From an uncultured Lachnospiraceae bacterium (GTDB lineage: Bacteria; Bacillota; Clostridia; Lachnospirales; Lachnospiraceae), in NCBI GenBank assembly GCA_947626435.1, contig CANQSB010000013.1:16188-80187 (forward strand): DNA of 64,000 bases, in the 5' to 3' direction. This document shows, one piece after another, positions 43,807 through 53,305 of the stretch (the stretch's first letter is position 1; each line of letters opens with the position of its first letter). The notes beneath the pieces are model-generated. The model had not been told where the DNA came from and searched no databases. It worked only from the letters and a program-made list of their open reading frames with translations. The position numbers and the translations under genes were made by a program.

Positions 43807-44844
43807 ATGGCATGTTCGGGGAAAAACAGATATTTCAGTAATAACAAGTATCTTGAAAATCCGCAGTATATCAAGGATGTATTGGAAGCAATAAACAATA
43901 CAAAGGATATAGGATATTTTAGCAACAAAAAAATACTGGTATTAGGAGCATCAGGCCTGATAGGTTCATTTTTAATAGACAGTCTTATCTATGCTGCATA
44001 TATGAGAAATGCCGGCATCAGGATTCATGCATTAAGCAGAAGCACAGGCAGGCTGAAGGCACGTTTTGGATGTGAGACGGAATGCCTTCATTTTATGGAA
44101 GGCGATGCGTCAGCATTAGAAACGGATACGCCGTTTGACATAATAATAAACGCGGCAAGCGCAGCCCACCCGCGGGCATTCAGGGAAAATCCGGTTGAGA
44201 CAATGCTTGCGAATATGCTGGGGACATACCGCGTAATGGAAACGGCACGAAAAAATCCAAAGTGCCGTGTCTTATATGTTTCTTCAGGCGAAGTACAAGA
44301 AGACATAAACCATCTGCTGCCGAGAGCCTGTTATCCTGTCAGCAAAAAGGCAGGAGAAACACTGTGCATGTCGTATATTTATGAGTACCGGACAGATATA
44401 GTGATAGCAAGACCATGCCATACTTTTGGACCGAACTATACATTGGACGATAACAGAGCGGCATCACAGTTTATTGACAGGGCAGCAAAAGAACAGGACA
44501 TTGTTATGAACAGTTCAGGGCAGCAGGTGCGCTCATTCGCATATGTGCCGGACTGTGTTTCAGGTCTTCTGACGATATTGTCAAAAGGAAATACAGGATG
44601 CGTATATGGAGTGGCATCAGACGAAAACTGTTCAGTCAGGCAGTTTGCGGATATATGTGCCAGAGTTTCCGATACTAAATTAATATTTAAAGAGGCAGAT
44701 AAAGCAGAGCAGGCAGAAGCATCACCCATAAAAGGGCAGATTATAGATAATGCAGAGCTCAAGCTTTTGGGATGGAGCCCGGCATTTTCAATAGAACGAG
44801 GAATTGAACATTCAATTCAAATCCGTAAAAATATATCGGAATAA
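43807..44844 (+). CDS. NAD-dependent nucleotide-sugar epimerase/dehydratase (SDR)
   Basis: ATG 43807 lies 6 bases after AGAGGTG; the in-frame GTG at 43798 overlaps that site. About 345 residues. ILVLGASGLIGSFLIDSL is the NAD motif, INAASAAHPRAFRENP near residue 110, VLYVSSGEVQ near 155, and CYPVSKKAGE carries the Tyr-x3-Lys pair near 175. It is an extended SDR of the GalE/RmlB type; substrate unknown. It overlaps the upstream end of the next reading frame, but the next gene's likely start is 61 bases beyond its stop. Confidence 0.8.
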   Translation: MACSGKNRYFSNNKYLENPQYIKDVLEAINNTKDIGYFSNKKILVLGASGLIGSFLIDSLIYAAYMRNAGIRIHALSRSTGRLKARFGCETECLHFMEGDASALETDTPFDIIINAASAAHPRAFRENPVETMLANMLGTYRVMETARKNPKCRVLYVSSGEVQEDINHLLPRACYPVSKKAGETLCMSYIYEYRTDIVIARPCHTFGPNYTLDDNRAASQFIDRAAKEQDIVMNSSGQQVRSFAYVPDCVSGLLTILSKGNTGCVYGVASDENCSVRQFADICARVSDTKLIFKEADKAEQAEASPIKGQIIDNAELKLLGWSPAFSIERGIEHSIQIRKNISE

Positions 44845-44905
44845 AAACAATGCAGCAGAAAATGATATGCATCAAAAGCATAAAGCATATGGGGGCATAT
44901 TTTAC

Positions 44906-46117
44906 ATGGAAAAATATTATGTAAAAAGTCTTATAGGCGAAGTCGCAGAAGGATTGGACAGGCTGATAGGACAGGGAATAATCAAAAATGACAGAAGCGT
45001 CATTTTGTACGGACTGGACAGGTATTCCTATGCAATGCGCACGATACTGTCAAACAAAGGCATGAATAATATTGAATGTTACATATCTGATGACGAGGCA
45101 TCGGTTATTGCCATAAATCAGGACATAAAAAATTTTGCCTGCCGCTATTTAAACCACACATCTGATTTAATCAAAATAGCCACAGTCAGTGAAAGGCTTA
45201 TGCCGTTTGATGATAATGCACGGATTTTGATTGCGTCAGAGAGTTATGCTTTAGAGAAAAAGAAACTCGAAAAACTGGGATATAAAGAAAACATACATTT
45301 TTATAAGGTATGCGATTTCTTTGATGAAAATATTGAAAATATGTTCAGGAACAAGCAACGGATGTCGCTTAAAGAGATACAATTAGTCGGCAAAGAGTTA
45401 CTGCTGTATGTTGATAAGCTTTGCGAAAAGTATAATCTGCGTTACTGGGTGTGCGGGGGCACGCTTTTAGGCGCTGTAAGGCATAAGGGTTTTATTCCGT
45501 GGGATGACGATGTGGATATATTCCTCCCATGGAACGACTATAAGAAATTTATAGAAGTATTTGAAGAAAATGAGAGATTTTCAATGCTTGGAATGGGAAC
45601 GTCACAAGTGAGCGAATTTAGTGATGCTTTTGCAAAAGTGCTGGATATGCGTACGCTGTTATGTGAAAACATCGGCACGGTAAAAAAAATAAATCCTGTG
45701 GGTTTGGATGTATTTCCGCTTATAGGGCTGCCGGGCGATGATAAGGAAAGGCATTTATTTTTTACAGAGTATAAGGAATTGAACCGTTCAATTTGGCAGG
45801 ACTTTTATGCGGAGAATGGCGATAAAAATGTTTTCGCGAAGTATTATGAGGTTCAGAGGGAATATTTGGATAAATATGACTTTGACAAATCTGATTATGT
45901 GGGGGTGATTGGTACGGCGTATGGTGAACGCGACTGCACAAGTGTGTCTGTGTACAGTTCAACACTGCGGCTGCCGTTTGAAGATATTGAGGTGAATGTG
46001 CCGATGGGATATAGAGAGTATTTAGAAAATCTGTATGGCAGAGATTGGGAAGAAATCCCTGACGAGAGCAGGAGAGTTACACATCATAATGTTTGCGCAT
46101 ATTGGGCGCAAGATTAA
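44906..46117 (+). CDS. LicD-family phosphotransferase with N-terminal module (second)
   Basis: Start set at ATG 44906, 10 bases after GGGGG; earlier ATGs at 44804 and 44864 overlap or lack sites. About 403 residues. Residues 30-140 are a divergent module (SVILYGLDRYSYAMRTIL). The LicD domain shows YWVCGGTLLGAVRHKGFIPWDDDVDIFLP near residue 190, with the complete Asp triad that is partly altered in the first LicD protein (DYDLDF). It would transfer a phosphoryl alcohol to a glycan. The two LicD proteins may act on different positions. Confidence 0.85.
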   Translation: MEKYYVKSLIGEVAEGLDRLIGQGIIKNDRSVILYGLDRYSYAMRTILSNKGMNNIECYISDDEASVIAINQDIKNFACRYLNHTSDLIKIATVSERLMPFDDNARILIASESYALEKKKLEKLGYKENIHFYKVCDFFDENIENMFRNKQRMSLKEIQLVGKELLLYVDKLCEKYNLRYWVCGGTLLGAVRHKGFIPWDDDVDIFLPWNDYKKFIEVFEENERFSMLGMGTSQVSEFSDAFAKVLDMRTLLCENIGTVKKINPVGLDVFPLIGLPGDDKERHLFFTEYKELNRSIWQDFYAENGDKNVFAKYYEVQREYLDKYDFDKSDYVGVIGTAYGERDCTSVSVYSSTLRLPFEDIEVNVPMGYREYLENLYGRDWEEIPDESRRVTHHNVCAYWAQD

Positions 46118-46139
46118 AAGTGATTGGAGGATTGTAAAA

Positions 46140-47168
46140 ATGAAGATAATACTATTTGGAGCAGGGGAAAACGCACGCAGATTTATAAGATATAGTCCTG
46201 CCGCAAAAATGGTGGAGATTGTAGGAATTGTAGATAATGACAGTTCAAAATGGGGGAATAAATTTGAAGATAGATATGTGATTGAAAAGCCTGAAATAAT
46301 AAGAAATATTGAATGGGATATTATAGTAGTTTGTTTCCATGGATTTGATGAAATATTTAATCAGTTAGGAAATGAATACCAGATTGACAGAAAAAGAATG
46401 ATATGTGTAAATGAGCTTATTGTTCCAAGTCAGTCTAATTTGGGAACAGTCCGCTTGGATTGTAATTATGATGAATATTACAATGTCAATGAATTGATGC
46501 CGGATAAAGTGATTGCGAGTAATCAGTTTGAAGAGTTTTACTTTCACAGGCATCACAGAATAATGAACAAATGGTGGCATTATTTTGAAATATACGATAC
46601 GTTTTTTAGCAAATTTAAAAACAGAAAAATAAGATTTCTTGAAATAGGTGTATATAAAGGTGGATCAATGCAGATGTGGAAGGAATACTTTGGCAAGGGC
46701 TCAACAATTGTTGGAATAGACATTGACGATAGCTGTAAAGAATATGAAGAAGAACATGTCCATATATGTATTGGCTCGCAAGCGGATAGAGAATTTCTCG
46801 AACAAGTTTCAAAAGAATATGGACCGTTCGACATAATACTTGATGATGGAAGTCATCAGATGGAGCATCAAATCATAACCTTTGAAACATTGTTTCCATT
46901 ATTAAAAGAAAATGGCATATTTATTTGCGAGGATTGTCATTGTGCATATTCAGCCAGATATGGCGGTGCATATAAAAAAGAAGGGACTTTTATAGAGTAT
47001 AGTAAAAATTTTGCGGATTATGTAAACAGTCAATTCATAGATTTTGACGAAAAGGATAAGCTGCCGTTCTATGCGGATGACATAAAGGCATGCCATTATT
47101 ATGATTCTATGGTAGTAGTAGAAAAGGCGCATAGAGGATATTCGTTTGTTACTGAGTTTTCACAGTAA
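46140..47168 (+). CDS. Macrocin-O-methyltransferase-like SAM enzyme with N-terminal module
   Basis: Start set at ATG 46140, 9 bases after GGAGG. 342 residues. Residues 1-100 are the module (KIILFGAGENARRFIRY, then VGIVDNDSSKW). The rest is a class I methyltransferase with FLEIGVYKGGSMQMWKEYFG near residue 165, IVGIDIDDSC, DIILDDGSHQMEHQ near 235 and FICEDCHCAYS. The paired DD and ExxH residues fit the metal-dependent macrocin/TylF-like sugar O-methyltransferases. Confidence 0.8.
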   Translation: MKIILFGAGENARRFIRYSPAAKMVEIVGIVDNDSSKWGNKFEDRYVIEKPEIIRNIEWDIIVVCFHGFDEIFNQLGNEYQIDRKRMICVNELIVPSQSNLGTVRLDCNYDEYYNVNELMPDKVIASNQFEEFYFHRHHRIMNKWWHYFEIYDTFFSKFKNRKIRFLEIGVYKGGSMQMWKEYFGKGSTIVGIDIDDSCKEYEEEHVHICIGSQADREFLEQVSKEYGPFDIILDDGSHQMEHQIITFETLFPLLKENGIFICEDCHCAYSARYGGAYKKEGTFIEYSKNFADYVNSQFIDFDEKDKLPFYADDIKACHYYDSMVVVEKAHRGYSFVTEFSQ

Positions 47169-47230
47169 TAATCATTTTTAGTGTTAATGATAGAAAGAAA
47201 GTTATTGTCATACACCGAATTGGAATATTA

Positions 47231-47254
47231 GCATATACGCTTATTTAAAACAAG
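47231..47254 (+). repeat. Direct repeat, copy 1
   Basis: A 24-base sequence beginning GCATATACG and ending TTATTTAAAACAAG, matching 48005-48028 at 22 of 24 positions. The two copies bracket the small gene at 47614. The rest of the 47169-47604 gap holds an AGGG/CCCT mini-hairpin and a promoter but no gene. Confidence 0.75.
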
Positions 47255-47529
47255 AAAGCATATTTTTCAATGCTGTGTGCGGATGTCCGGGCTTGCAGGG
47301 TTTTGGGCGGCATATCAGGGCTTTGTCCCTCAAAAGTAGTAAATTGGTAGTAAATTCAGCTTGAAATTCTGCTTGTATGTCCGTAAATCAAGGTTTTTGA
47401 GATAATCAACAATTTTGAAGATAAAAGCGAGAGACACTGATGCAATCATAATTGATATATAGGTATATGAAAAAGCTAATATACCCTAAAAAAGTACATT
47501 GACAATTTTATACTTATATCGGTAAGCCG

Positions 47530-47558
47530 TTGAGCAGAATGTAAAACTATGCTATAAT
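47530..47558 (+). promoter_or_regulatory. Sigma-A promoter for the small gene at 47614
   Basis: TTGAGC (47530-47535), 17-base spacer, perfect TATAAT (47553-47558). The expected start site is about 47565, giving a leader of about 50 bases. Confidence 0.75.
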
Positions 47559-47613
47559 AAATTATAATCTTTTATGTGCACATGATGATGCTTGGAAAGG
47601 TAAGGTGTTTATT

Positions 47614-47862
47614 ATGGAAGAAACTGCGGGACAGCGTTTTACATGGGAGCAGATACATGATAAGTATCCCGATCAATGGGTTGCTTTGACAGATGTTGAG
47701 TATTTAGACAACGACGGCATTAATGTTAAATCGGCAGTTGTGGTATGCGGCATGACAGATGAAGACTATGTGGCGCGGAGGCTGGAATTTATGAGAGAGG
47801 GCAAGACTTATGAGTATGAACGAACCGAAGACACGAGAGGGTTTGTGGGAGTTACAGTATGA
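47614..47862 (+). CDS. Small acidic protein, function unknown
   Basis: 82 residues from ATG 47614 after AAGGTAAGGTG (GTG 47605 possible). No family is recognised with confidence. The N-terminal FTWEQIHDKYPDQWVALTDVEY and the rest look like a small soluble alpha/beta protein. It has its own promoter and is bracketed by a direct repeat, so it appears to be an independent insertion between two glycan genes. Confidence 0.6.
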   Translation: MEETAGQRFTWEQIHDKYPDQWVALTDVEYLDNDGINVKSAVVVCGMTDEDYVARRLEFMREGKTYEYERTEDTRGFVGVTV

Positions 47863-48004
47863 CTGGATTGAAATTTTTGCGGAAAATATAAAGTAAACAA
47901 GATAATAAATTAATGAAGTTAATCCTGATATAGGTATAAAGTTATCAATACCTGTGTCGGGATTTTTATATATTTAAAAACTTTTAACCCCAAAATGTAG
48001 AAGT

Positions 48005-48028
48005 GCATACACGTTTATTTAAAACAAG
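48005..48028 (+). repeat. Direct repeat, copy 2
   Basis: Second copy of the 24-base repeat, here forming the leader of the following glycosyltransferase and ending at its AAGGAGG ribosome binding site. Confidence 0.75.
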
Positions 48029-48040
48029 GAGGCGCCAACC

Positions 48041-49450
48041 TTGAAATATCTTCTCTTCGGAACAGGCGAATACTACCAAAGATACAAAAAATGGTTCGCC
48101 AAAGACGATATAGCCGCACTTTTGGACAACTCAAAGGACAAGCAGGGTACATACATTGACGGGATAAAAGTATACTCTCCCCAAGAAGGCATAAAGCTTG
48201 AATATGACGCAATCGTGGTCTTAAGCTTTTACATAAAAGAAATGAAGTCACAGCTTTTGGCGCTCGGGGCAGAGGAAAACAGGATATACCATTTTTTTGA
48301 CCTGCACAGGCTTTTTGGCGGCAAAGCTATCCGTATACCGGTTAAATACTATGGAAATGTCCAAAATGTCATAAACAGTACCCCGCTCCACAACAAAAAA
48401 GTACTCCTTATGTCTCATGACCTGACGCTGGGAGGACCTGCACTGGCTTTATACAATGCGGCAGAGGTACTCAAGGAAAACGGCTATGAAGTAGTATTTG
48501 CTTCGATGCTTGACGGATCACTGCGTGCTTCCATAATGGATAATGACATTCCTGTCATAATAGATGAGAACCTGCAGATACAGACAATGAACGAGGCGCA
48601 ATGGACAAGAAATTTTGACCTTATTATATGCAATACCATAAGCTATTACATATTTCTTTCCGAGAGAGACAAGGATATACCGTTCATATGGTGGCTTCAT
48701 GATTCTTCATTCTTTTATGACGGGGTGGACAAGGACATCTTGAAAAACATGGATATGAGAAATCTTGACATATTTTCAGTCGGCTCTGTGCCAGCAGATG
48801 CAATACGTCAGTTTATTCCCAATCTGACTGTAAATAAACTGCTTTACGGTGTTGACGACATTAAAAAGGCAGATACAGCGGCGAAGCAGGACAGAACCAA
48901 GGTGCGTTTCACTACAATAGGGTACATAGAAAACAGGAAAGGACAGGATATATTGATATCCGCTATAAAAAAGCTTTCCGCCGAACTGCTTGATAAGTGT
49001 GAGTTTTATTTAGTAGGGCAGAATACTTCTATGCTTGCCAAGCAGATAATGGAGGAAGTGGAAGGAATCCCGCAGGTTTATATTACAGGGTTTATAGACA
49101 GGGATGAAATAGACAGGATGCTTGCCAATACCGATATACTGGTCTGCCCGTCGCGCGAAGATCCAATGCCCACAGTGGCGGCAGAGGCGATGATGAATTC
49201 AGTGCCCTGCATTATTTCAAGCGCTGCAGGCACGGCGGAATACATACAGAATGGAATAAACGGTTTTGTATTTGAAAGCGAAAATGCTGATGAATTGCTG
49301 GAAACTATCAAATGGAGCATACGCAGCAAAGAAAAGCTGCCACAGATGGGAGTACAGGCAAGGAAGGTATATGAGAAAGTTTTTTCAATGCCTGCGTTTG
49401 AACGCAATCTTCTTAAAGCGGCAGAGGAAAGAATATCAAATAAGGAGTGA
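48041..49450 (+). CDS. GT4 glycosyltransferase with N-terminal module (second)
   Basis: 469 residues with a TTG start at 48041, 7 bases after AAGGAGG. Residues 1-95 are the module (KYLLFGTGEYYQRYKKWF, then IAALLDNSKDKQG). The GT-B part has TLGGPALALYNAAEVLKENGYEV, IGYIENRKGQDILISAI near 290 and VCPSREDPMPTVAAEAM near 370. Same architecture as the gene at 40291, so the two are paralogs from different parts of the island. The stop codon lies within the next gene's ribosome-binding region. Confidence 0.84.
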   Translation: MKYLLFGTGEYYQRYKKWFAKDDIAALLDNSKDKQGTYIDGIKVYSPQEGIKLEYDAIVVLSFYIKEMKSQLLALGAEENRIYHFFDLHRLFGGKAIRIPVKYYGNVQNVINSTPLHNKKVLLMSHDLTLGGPALALYNAAEVLKENGYEVVFASMLDGSLRASIMDNDIPVIIDENLQIQTMNEAQWTRNFDLIICNTISYYIFLSERDKDIPFIWWLHDSSFFYDGVDKDILKNMDMRNLDIFSVGSVPADAIRQFIPNLTVNKLLYGVDDIKKADTAAKQDRTKVRFTTIGYIENRKGQDILISAIKKLSAELLDKCEFYLVGQNTSMLAKQIMEEVEGIPQVYITGFIDRDEIDRMLANTDILVCPSREDPMPTVAAEAMMNSVPCIISSAAGTAEYIQNGINGFVFESENADELLETIKWSIRSKEKLPQMGVQARKVYEKVFSMPAFERNLLKAAEERISNKE

Positions 49451-49457
49451 CAATAAG

Positions 49458-51566
49458 GTGCCTGATTTTATAAAGCTTTTTGAAAAATATAAGGGTAAAA
49501 AGACGGCAGTATACGGATTGGGCGCTGAAACGGAAAATTTATTGTCACAGATAAACGGACGCTTTGAAATAATAGGGCTTTTGGACAGTTTCAGGGAAAG
49601 CGGGACTTTGTACGGACATCAGATAATGCCGCTGGATGCGGCAGCCGGGCAGGGAGTCAGCCTGATAATTGTGGCGGCGCGTCCAGCTTCGTGCAGGGCG
49701 ATTGCCAAGCGGATTGGTGAGACCTGCAGAGAAAGAGGCATAGAACTGATTGACATAAGAGGCTGCAATCTGCTCCAGCCTGTAAATGAGACATATGACT
49801 TTACAAAACTTTCAGGCATAACACGTAAAGAACTCAATGAAAAGATAGAGAAAGCGGATATAGTAAGCTTTGACTTGTTTGACACACTGGTAATGCGCCG
49901 GACATTGTATGCGGAAGATGTAATAGAACTTGTCAACTGCAGGCTTAAGGCAGACAACATCAATATAGACAACTTCTGCAAAAGACGCCTCGGAGCGGAA
50001 AAAGAGCTTTCAAAAGATGCAGCCCCGACACTTGAAGAAATATACAGGCATATGCTGCACAATGATGCTTATGAAGATACTCTGGAAGTGAACGGGATTA
50101 CGGCGGAAAAACTTGCAAAGCTTGAGTGGGATATAGATTATAATCTACTCATTTCAAGAGAGGAAATATGTGGCATACTCCGCGGCATCGTGTCGAATGG
50201 CGGGAAAGTATATATTGTGTCGGATACATATTACAATAAGGAGCAGTTAAGGGAAATACTTAATAAGTGCGGTATAGACGGTTATACGGACATCTTAGCC
50301 TCAAGCGATTACAAAACAGGGAAAAGGCAGGGGCTTTTTGATATTCTGAAAGCCTGTGAGAAAGGCAGGGACAGTAATTTTTTACATATCGGCGATGATA
50401 TTGCTGCAGATGTGGAAAGCGCCCGCTCGCATGGGATAGAAGGATGCCTGCTGTACAGTGCCTCCGAACTGCTTGATGCGGCGGGAGGGCTTGGAATACA
50501 AAAATATGATGCCTCTGTGTCGGACAGGATCAAGCTTGGAATGTTTGTATCAAAAATTTTTAACAGCCCGTTTTGGTTTGAAAATGAGGACAGGCGCATA
50601 AAGGTCAAAAGCTCATATGATATCGGATACCTGATGTGCGCGCCGATAATCTGTGATTTTGTACTATGGCTCTATAAAAAGGTCAATGAGCAGTCCGTAA
50701 AAAATATATGGTTTGGAGCAAGGGACGGATATCTCATAAAAAAAATATATGCGCTTACGGCGGAGAATTACGGTACGGATGACGATTCATTGTATTTCCT
50801 GACATCAAGGACAGCGGCTGTAAGAAGCGGCATGCAGAGCGATGAGGATATACGGTATGTAGACGGAATGAAATTCAGCGGCACATTGGAGGACAGCCTT
50901 TATAACAGATTCGGCATAGATGCGTCAGTCTTAGATGAGAAAGACATTTCTTCCAAAGAGACAGGACTTCTTAAATATAAAAAAGTAATAATTGATAAGG
51001 CGGCTGCAGCACGCGCCAATTATTTAAAATATGTAGACAGACTGAATATAAAAGACGGAGATACCGCATTTTTTGATTTTGTGGCAAAAGGGACAACCCA
51101 GATGTATGTACAGCGGTTGGTTAAAAACCGCTTAAAGGGATTTTACTTTATGCAGCTTGAACCTGAAAACATGCTTGACAAAGGGCTGGATATACAGGCA
51201 TTTTATGATATCCGTGACGAAAGCTCATGTAGTGTTTTTGAAAATTATTATATTATAGAAACAATACTTACGGCTCCTCATCCGACTGTGATTGGTTTTG
51301 ATGAAGCGGGAAATCCGATTTATGCCGATGAGAGCAGAAAAGAGAGTGACATCAAATGCTTTATGGCAGTACAGGAAGGAATACTTGACTATTATAGGAG
51401 ATATCTGGCTTTATGTCCTGTGGCTGAGCAGGGGATAAATAAGGATTTGAGCGCTGCCTGCCTTGGGCTTATACGCCGGATACAGATTGCAGATAAAGAT
51501 TTTTTAAGTATGGCGGTTGAAGATGCCTTTTTTAACAGGATGACGGCAATGCCTGATATTATATGA
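49458..51566 (+). CDS. HAD-superfamily protein with N-terminal module and large C-terminal domain
   Basis: Start set at GTG 49458, 10 bases after AAGGAG. 702 residues. Residues 1-110 are the module (KTAVYGLGAETENLLSQI, then IIGLLDSFRESG). Residues 130-340 are a HAD-like domain with SFDLFDTLVMRR (DxD motif) and YIVSDTYYNKEQLREIL, ending FLHIGDDIAADVESA. The C-terminal 350 residues (IWFGARDGYLIKKIY, then YFLTSRTAAVRSG) are typical of large glycan-cluster HAD proteins of Clostridia. Likely a phosphatase or phosphotransferase; substrate unknown. Confidence 0.78.
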   Translation: MPDFIKLFEKYKGKKTAVYGLGAETENLLSQINGRFEIIGLLDSFRESGTLYGHQIMPLDAAAGQGVSLIIVAARPASCRAIAKRIGETCRERGIELIDIRGCNLLQPVNETYDFTKLSGITRKELNEKIEKADIVSFDLFDTLVMRRTLYAEDVIELVNCRLKADNINIDNFCKRRLGAEKELSKDAAPTLEEIYRHMLHNDAYEDTLEVNGITAEKLAKLEWDIDYNLLISREEICGILRGIVSNGGKVYIVSDTYYNKEQLREILNKCGIDGYTDILASSDYKTGKRQGLFDILKACEKGRDSNFLHIGDDIAADVESARSHGIEGCLLYSASELLDAAGGLGIQKYDASVSDRIKLGMFVSKIFNSPFWFENEDRRIKVKSSYDIGYLMCAPIICDFVLWLYKKVNEQSVKNIWFGARDGYLIKKIYALTAENYGTDDDSLYFLTSRTAAVRSGMQSDEDIRYVDGMKFSGTLEDSLYNRFGIDASVLDEKDISSKETGLLKYKKVIIDKAAAARANYLKYVDRLNIKDGDTAFFDFVAKGTTQMYVQRLVKNRLKGFYFMQLEPENMLDKGLDIQAFYDIRDESSCSVFENYYIIETILTAPHPTVIGFDEAGNPIYADESRKESDIKCFMAVQEGILDYYRRYLALCPVAEQGINKDLSAACLGLIRRIQIADKDFLSMAVEDAFFNRMTAMPDII

Positions 51567-51718
51567 TAAAAACCATACATCAATGGGTATGCAATAACTG
51601 GAAATATATGAATTTTGACATTTTATGTCTTATGCGGGAATTTTTATTATTATCCGATTAAACGACTAATAACAGACATCTGCTGAACTTTAAAAAGACA
51701 AAAAGGAGAACACTCATT

Positions 51719-52381
51719 ATGAACTTTGAACTAACAGCCTCAATGATGTGCGCTAACTACGGCAGTCTTGAAAATGAAGTAAAAGCGCTCGAAGAAGGAG
51801 GCATAGACTCATTCCACATAGACATAATGGACGGTCGCTATGTCCCAAACTACGCAATGTCCCTAAACGACATGCGCTACATAGCATGCGCGACAAGCAA
51901 GCCCCTTGATGTCCATTTAATGGTCGAGCACCCAAACAACACAATTGCCCTTTTCCTCGAAAATCTCCGCAAAGGCGACACAGTGTACATTCACCCCGAG
52001 GCGGAATACCACCCGTCAACCACCCTGCAGAAAATCATCAATGCAGGCATGATACCAGGCATAGCGATAAATCCCGGCACTTCCGTGGAAACCGTCATGG
52101 AGATGCTCCGCATAGTAAAAAAAGTCCTCGTCATGTCAGTAAACCCGGGCAACGCAGGCCAGATGTATCTTCCATATGTAGGCAAAAAAATCACAAAACT
52201 CCTTGCCCTGAAGGAGGACATGGATTTTGAACTCTACTGGGACGGAGCCTGCAGCGCGCAGCGCATTTTAGAATACGCACCCAAAGGAGTAAAGGGCTTT
52301 GTCCTTGGCACAACACTCCTTTTTGGCAAGGACAGGCCATACGGCGAGACACTTCAGAACATACGCGAATTAAAATTTTAA
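51719..52381 (+). CDS. Ribulose-phosphate 3-epimerase family protein
   Basis: 220 residues; AAGGAG precedes the ATG. TIM-barrel with SMMCANYGSLENEV at the N-terminus, FHIDIMDGRYVPNYAMS near residue 35, LDVHLMVEHPNN near 60 and VMSVNPGNAGQ near 140, all family hallmarks. The GNAGQ replaces the usual GFGGQ loop and the C-terminal DGA-S region is altered, so this is a specialised paralog rather than the housekeeping Rpe. It probably feeds a pentulose phosphate to the reductase encoded at 53306. Confidence 0.82.
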   Translation: MNFELTASMMCANYGSLENEVKALEEGGIDSFHIDIMDGRYVPNYAMSLNDMRYIACATSKPLDVHLMVEHPNNTIALFLENLRKGDTVYIHPEAEYHPSTTLQKIINAGMIPGIAINPGTSVETVMEMLRIVKKVLVMSVNPGNAGQMYLPYVGKKITKLLALKEDMDFELYWDGACSAQRILEYAPKGVKGFVLGTTLLFGKDRPYGETLQNIRELKF

Positions 52382-52444
52382 TTCTTTCCTGCCGCAGTCA
52401 CACCAGCAATAATAACTCCGATTATTCAAAACAGGGTGAAAAAT

Positions 52445-53257
52445 ATGAACACAGCGCTTTTATTGTCAGGCGGCATCGGTTCCCGCCTGCAGTCGGAAAT
52501 GCCAAAGCAATATATATGCATAAACGGTAAAATGCTGATTACATACGCGCTCGAAACGCTGTCCGCCTCCGAATTTATTGATGAAATACAGATAGTATCA
52601 GCGCAGGAATGGCGTGATGCCATCATATCAGACGCGCAGAAACATAAAATCCGTGCAGACAAGCTGAAGGGCTTCTCCAGCCCTGGCGCAAACCGTCAGA
52701 TCTCTATATTGAGCGGAATGCAGGGAATTTTGCAGCGAAAAAATAATGCATTGAATACAGACGCACTGGGCGCAGATGCAATGAGCACATATGCAATTAA
52801 TGACTGCGACACAATATTTATCCACGATGCCGCCCGCCCATTGCTTACCCAAAGTCAAATTTCAGACTGTTTCAAGGCTCTTAAAGACCATGACGGCGTT
52901 ATGCCGGTGCTGCCAATGAAGGACACAGTATATTTAAGTGAAGACGGTGGCACTATATCAAAGCTTTTAAACAGGAAAAAAATATTCGCCGGCCAAGCGC
53001 CAGAGCTTTTTAACTTCAAAAAATACTATCAAGCAAACATAGCACTTACGCCAGATGATATAATGAAAATAAACGGCTCAACTGAACCCGCAATCCTTGC
53101 AGGAATGGATATAACAATGATAGCAGGCGACGAAAACAACTTTAAAATCACTACACAGGCGGATTTGGACAGATTTAGAAATATTATATTTACTCAATCT
53201 AATAATATGTTGTATAATAAAAAAGACAACAATAACCATAATTATTTATATTTATAA
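52445..53257 (+). CDS. IspD/TarI-like cytidylyltransferase (second)
   Basis: Start set at ATG 52445, 6 bases after AGGGTG. About 270 residues. LLLSGGIGSRLQSEMPKQYI is the nucleotide loop, IFIHDAARPLLTQSQISD near residue 122 and APELFNFKKYYQ near 185 follow. An insert of about 20 residues (around ALNTDALGADAMS) distinguishes it from the first cytidylyltransferase. Placed between a pentulose-phosphate epimerase and a polyol-type dehydrogenase, it is best read as a CTP:pentitol-phosphate cytidylyltransferase. Confidence 0.76.
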   Translation: MNTALLLSGGIGSRLQSEMPKQYICINGKMLITYALETLSASEFIDEIQIVSAQEWRDAIISDAQKHKIRADKLKGFSSPGANRQISILSGMQGILQRKNNALNTDALGADAMSTYAINDCDTIFIHDAARPLLTQSQISDCFKALKDHDGVMPVLPMKDTVYLSEDGGTISKLLNRKKIFAGQAPELFNFKKYYQANIALTPDDIMKINGSTEPAILAGMDITMIAGDENNFKITTQADLDRFRNIIFTQSNNMLYNKKDNNNHNYLYL

Positions 53258-53305
53258 TTTATTTATAATTATGCCGCGCAGATTGATGCGCAGAGATGAG
53301 GAAAA

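Noticed and set aside
51615..51650. TTGACA upstream of the epimerase gene as a promoter
   Set aside because: No acceptable -10 hexamer at 16-18 bases; the nearest TATTAT is 24 bases away.
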